Assembly (NCBI GenBank): GCA_963995505.1
Contig: OZ023190.1
Coordinates: 8,461,344 to 8,525,343, forward strand
Direction: 5' to 3'
DNA: 64,000 bases
Origin: Hypericum androsaemum
Lineage: Eukaryota > Streptophyta > Magnoliopsida > Malpighiales > Hypericaceae
The notes below the pieces were generated by a model. It was not told the origin of the DNA and did no database searches. It was given only the letters and a program-made list of their open reading frames with translations. The first letter of the stretch is position 1, and each line of letters begins with the position of its first letter. The position numbers and the translations under genes were made by a program. Positions 62,601-64,000 of the stretch are shown here, in pieces.

Positions 62601-64000
62601 TGCCTATTCTTGCCTTATCTTTCCTTTTCTTTCCTTTTCCTTACTTTATCTAGCCTTTTCTAGCCTTATCTTTCCTTTTGTTGTCTTTACTTACATTATC
62701 TTTCCTTATCTTGACTCTTTTTAACTTTTCTTGCCTTATCTTGCCTTTTCTTGTTTTATTTTGACTTTTCTTGCCTTTTCTTGCCATACCTTGCATTTTC
62801 ATTCCTTTTCTTGCCTTTTGCTTCCCTTTTCTTGCCTTATCGTAACTTTTCTTGTCTTTTCTTGCCTTTTCTTTCCTTTTCTTGCCTTTTCCTTACCTTT
62901 TATTGTCTTATATTGCATTTTCTTGAATTTTCTTACTTTTTATTATCTTTTCTTTCTTATCTTGCCTCTTCTAGCCTGATCTTGCTTTTCTTGCCTTTTC
63001 TTTGCCTTTTCCTTGCCTTTTCTTTCCTTGTCTTGCCTTTTCCTTGCCTTTTCTTTCCTTTTCTTTCCTTTCCTTACTTTTGCTTGCCTTTCCTTTCATT
63101 TTATTATCTTTTCTTAACTTATCTTGCATTTTTCTTGCCATTTCCTTACCCTTTTCTTGCCTTTTCTTGACTTTTCTTGCCTTTTCTTGGCTTATCTTGC
63201 CTTGTCTTACCTTTTCTTTCCTTTTCTTATCTTTTTTTACCTTTTCTTTCCTTATCTTGCCTCTTTTGCCTTATCTTGCCTTTTCTTTCCTTGTCTTGCC
63301 TTATATTGCCTTATTTTGCCTTATGTTGCCTTTTCTTGCCTTATTTTGACTTATCTTATCGTTTCTTACCTTATCTTTCCTTACCTTGCCTCTTCTTGTC
63401 TTTTCTTTCCATTTCTTGCCTTACTTTGACTTTTCTTGCCTTCTCTTTCCTTATCTTGCCTTTTCTTGCCTTTTTTTTCCTTTTTTTCCTTTTCTTGTAT
63501 TTTCCTTTCCTTTCTTTTTCTTGCCTTTTCTTGCCTCATCGATCCTTTTCTTGCCTTATCTTGATCCTTGCCTTTTCTTTCCTTTTCTTGCCTTTTCTTT
63601 CTTATCTTGCCTTTCCTTGCCATATCTTGCCTTTTCTTTCCTTTTCTTGGCTTTTCTTTTCTTTGTCTTTTCTTACCTTTTCTTGGCTTATCCTGCCTTT
63701 TCTTTCCTTTTCTTGCCTTTTCCTTACCCTTTCTTGCTTTTTTCTTGAATTTTTTTCCTTTTTCTAGCGTTATCTTGCCTTTTCTTAACTTTTTTTTTCT
63801 TATCTTGCCTCTTCTTGCCTTTTCTTTCCTTTTCCTTGCCTTTTCTTACTTTATCTTGACGTTTCTTTCCTATTCTTGCCTTATCTTGACTTTTCTTTCC
63901 TTTTCTTGCCTTTTTTTTCCTTTTTTTTTCCTTTTCTTTCCTTTTCTTTCCTTTTTTGGCCTTTTCCTTACCTATTCGTGCCTTATCTTGACTTATCTTG
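59684..64000. repeat. Decameric satellite, block 6
   Basis: The array continues to the end of the window and beyond. Marker-like segments lie near 60407, 62007, 62935 and 63768, the last three in degenerate form. The right end contains long uninterrupted pyrimidine stretches. The open frames are periodicity artefacts. Confidence 0.97.
63909..63957. repeat. 49-nt uninterrupted homopyrimidine tract
   Basis: The C/T-only run is built of C(T)n blocks with partial mirror symmetry (T8, T9, T4, T3 and similar runs separated by CC or C). Mirror-repeat homopyrimidine tracts can form intramolecular triplex (H-DNA). Shorter examples lie near 46910-46935 and 47690-47710. Confidence 0.7.

Noticed and set aside
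1..64000. Telomeric or interstitial telomere repeat
   Set aside because: TTTAGGG and its known plant variants are absent; the decamer has no GGG or CCC core.

Overview
This window looks like plant nuclear heterochromatin and contains no protein-coding gene that I can support. About 43.9 kb of the 64 kb (by adding segment lengths) is one tandem repeat with a 10-bp monomer. On the + strand the monomer is CTTTTCTTGC or CTTATCTTGC (consensus CTTWTCTTGC) with many point variants. The rest is five insertions of one LTR-retrotransposon family. A plant, probably a eudicot, is indicated by a primer-binding site complementary to plant initiator tRNA-Met, LTR ends of the TGTAATACC...GGGTCGTGACA type, and embedded fragments of chloroplast genes (ndhH, psbB, 23S rRNA, trnfM). 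The GGTCGTGACA terminus reminds me of repeats common in Solanaceae, but I hold that placement at low confidence.

Layout: satellite 1-4366; solo LTR 4367-7793 (+ orientation, perfect CTTTT target duplication); satellite 7794-21708; complete but non-coding LTR element 21709-30390 (- orientation, perfect CTTAT target duplication, recognisable PBS and PPT, about 4 kb internal region without gag-pol); satellite 30391-37036; truncated LTR 37037-39795 (-); satellite 39796-42603; solo LTR 42604-45117 (-); satellite 45118-57008; truncated LTR 57009-59683 (-); satellite 59684-64000.

The very long + strand open frames in the satellite (several exceed 300 codons) are artefacts. A 10-bp unit read in triplets returns to phase every 30 bp and gives a 10-residue Leu/Phe/Ser/Pro/Cys peptide cycle in all three frames. 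Stops appear only where a monomer has mutated. The - strand gives Lys/Arg/Gly-rich frames for the same reason.

The array has structure above the decamer. There is a 1134-bp tandem duplication at 11.8-14.1 kb and a 604-bp one at 53.3-54.5 kb, both nearly identical between copies. Diverged higher-order copies recur at roughly 0.8-1.5 kb, with 1.32 kb seen twice. Short runs of one variant monomer have been homogenised locally. The LTR family has a conserved U5-side half and a highly divergent U3 half, yet every copy keeps an ACGTGGC (ABRE/G-box-like) motif in U3. One LTR carries a patchwork of short shuffled plastid fragments next to a G34 run.

Nothing here forms a pathway. The interplay is between a fast-evolving satellite and a retroelement family, probably a Tekay-like chromovirus derivative, that has repeatedly inserted into it and mostly collapsed to solo LTRs.
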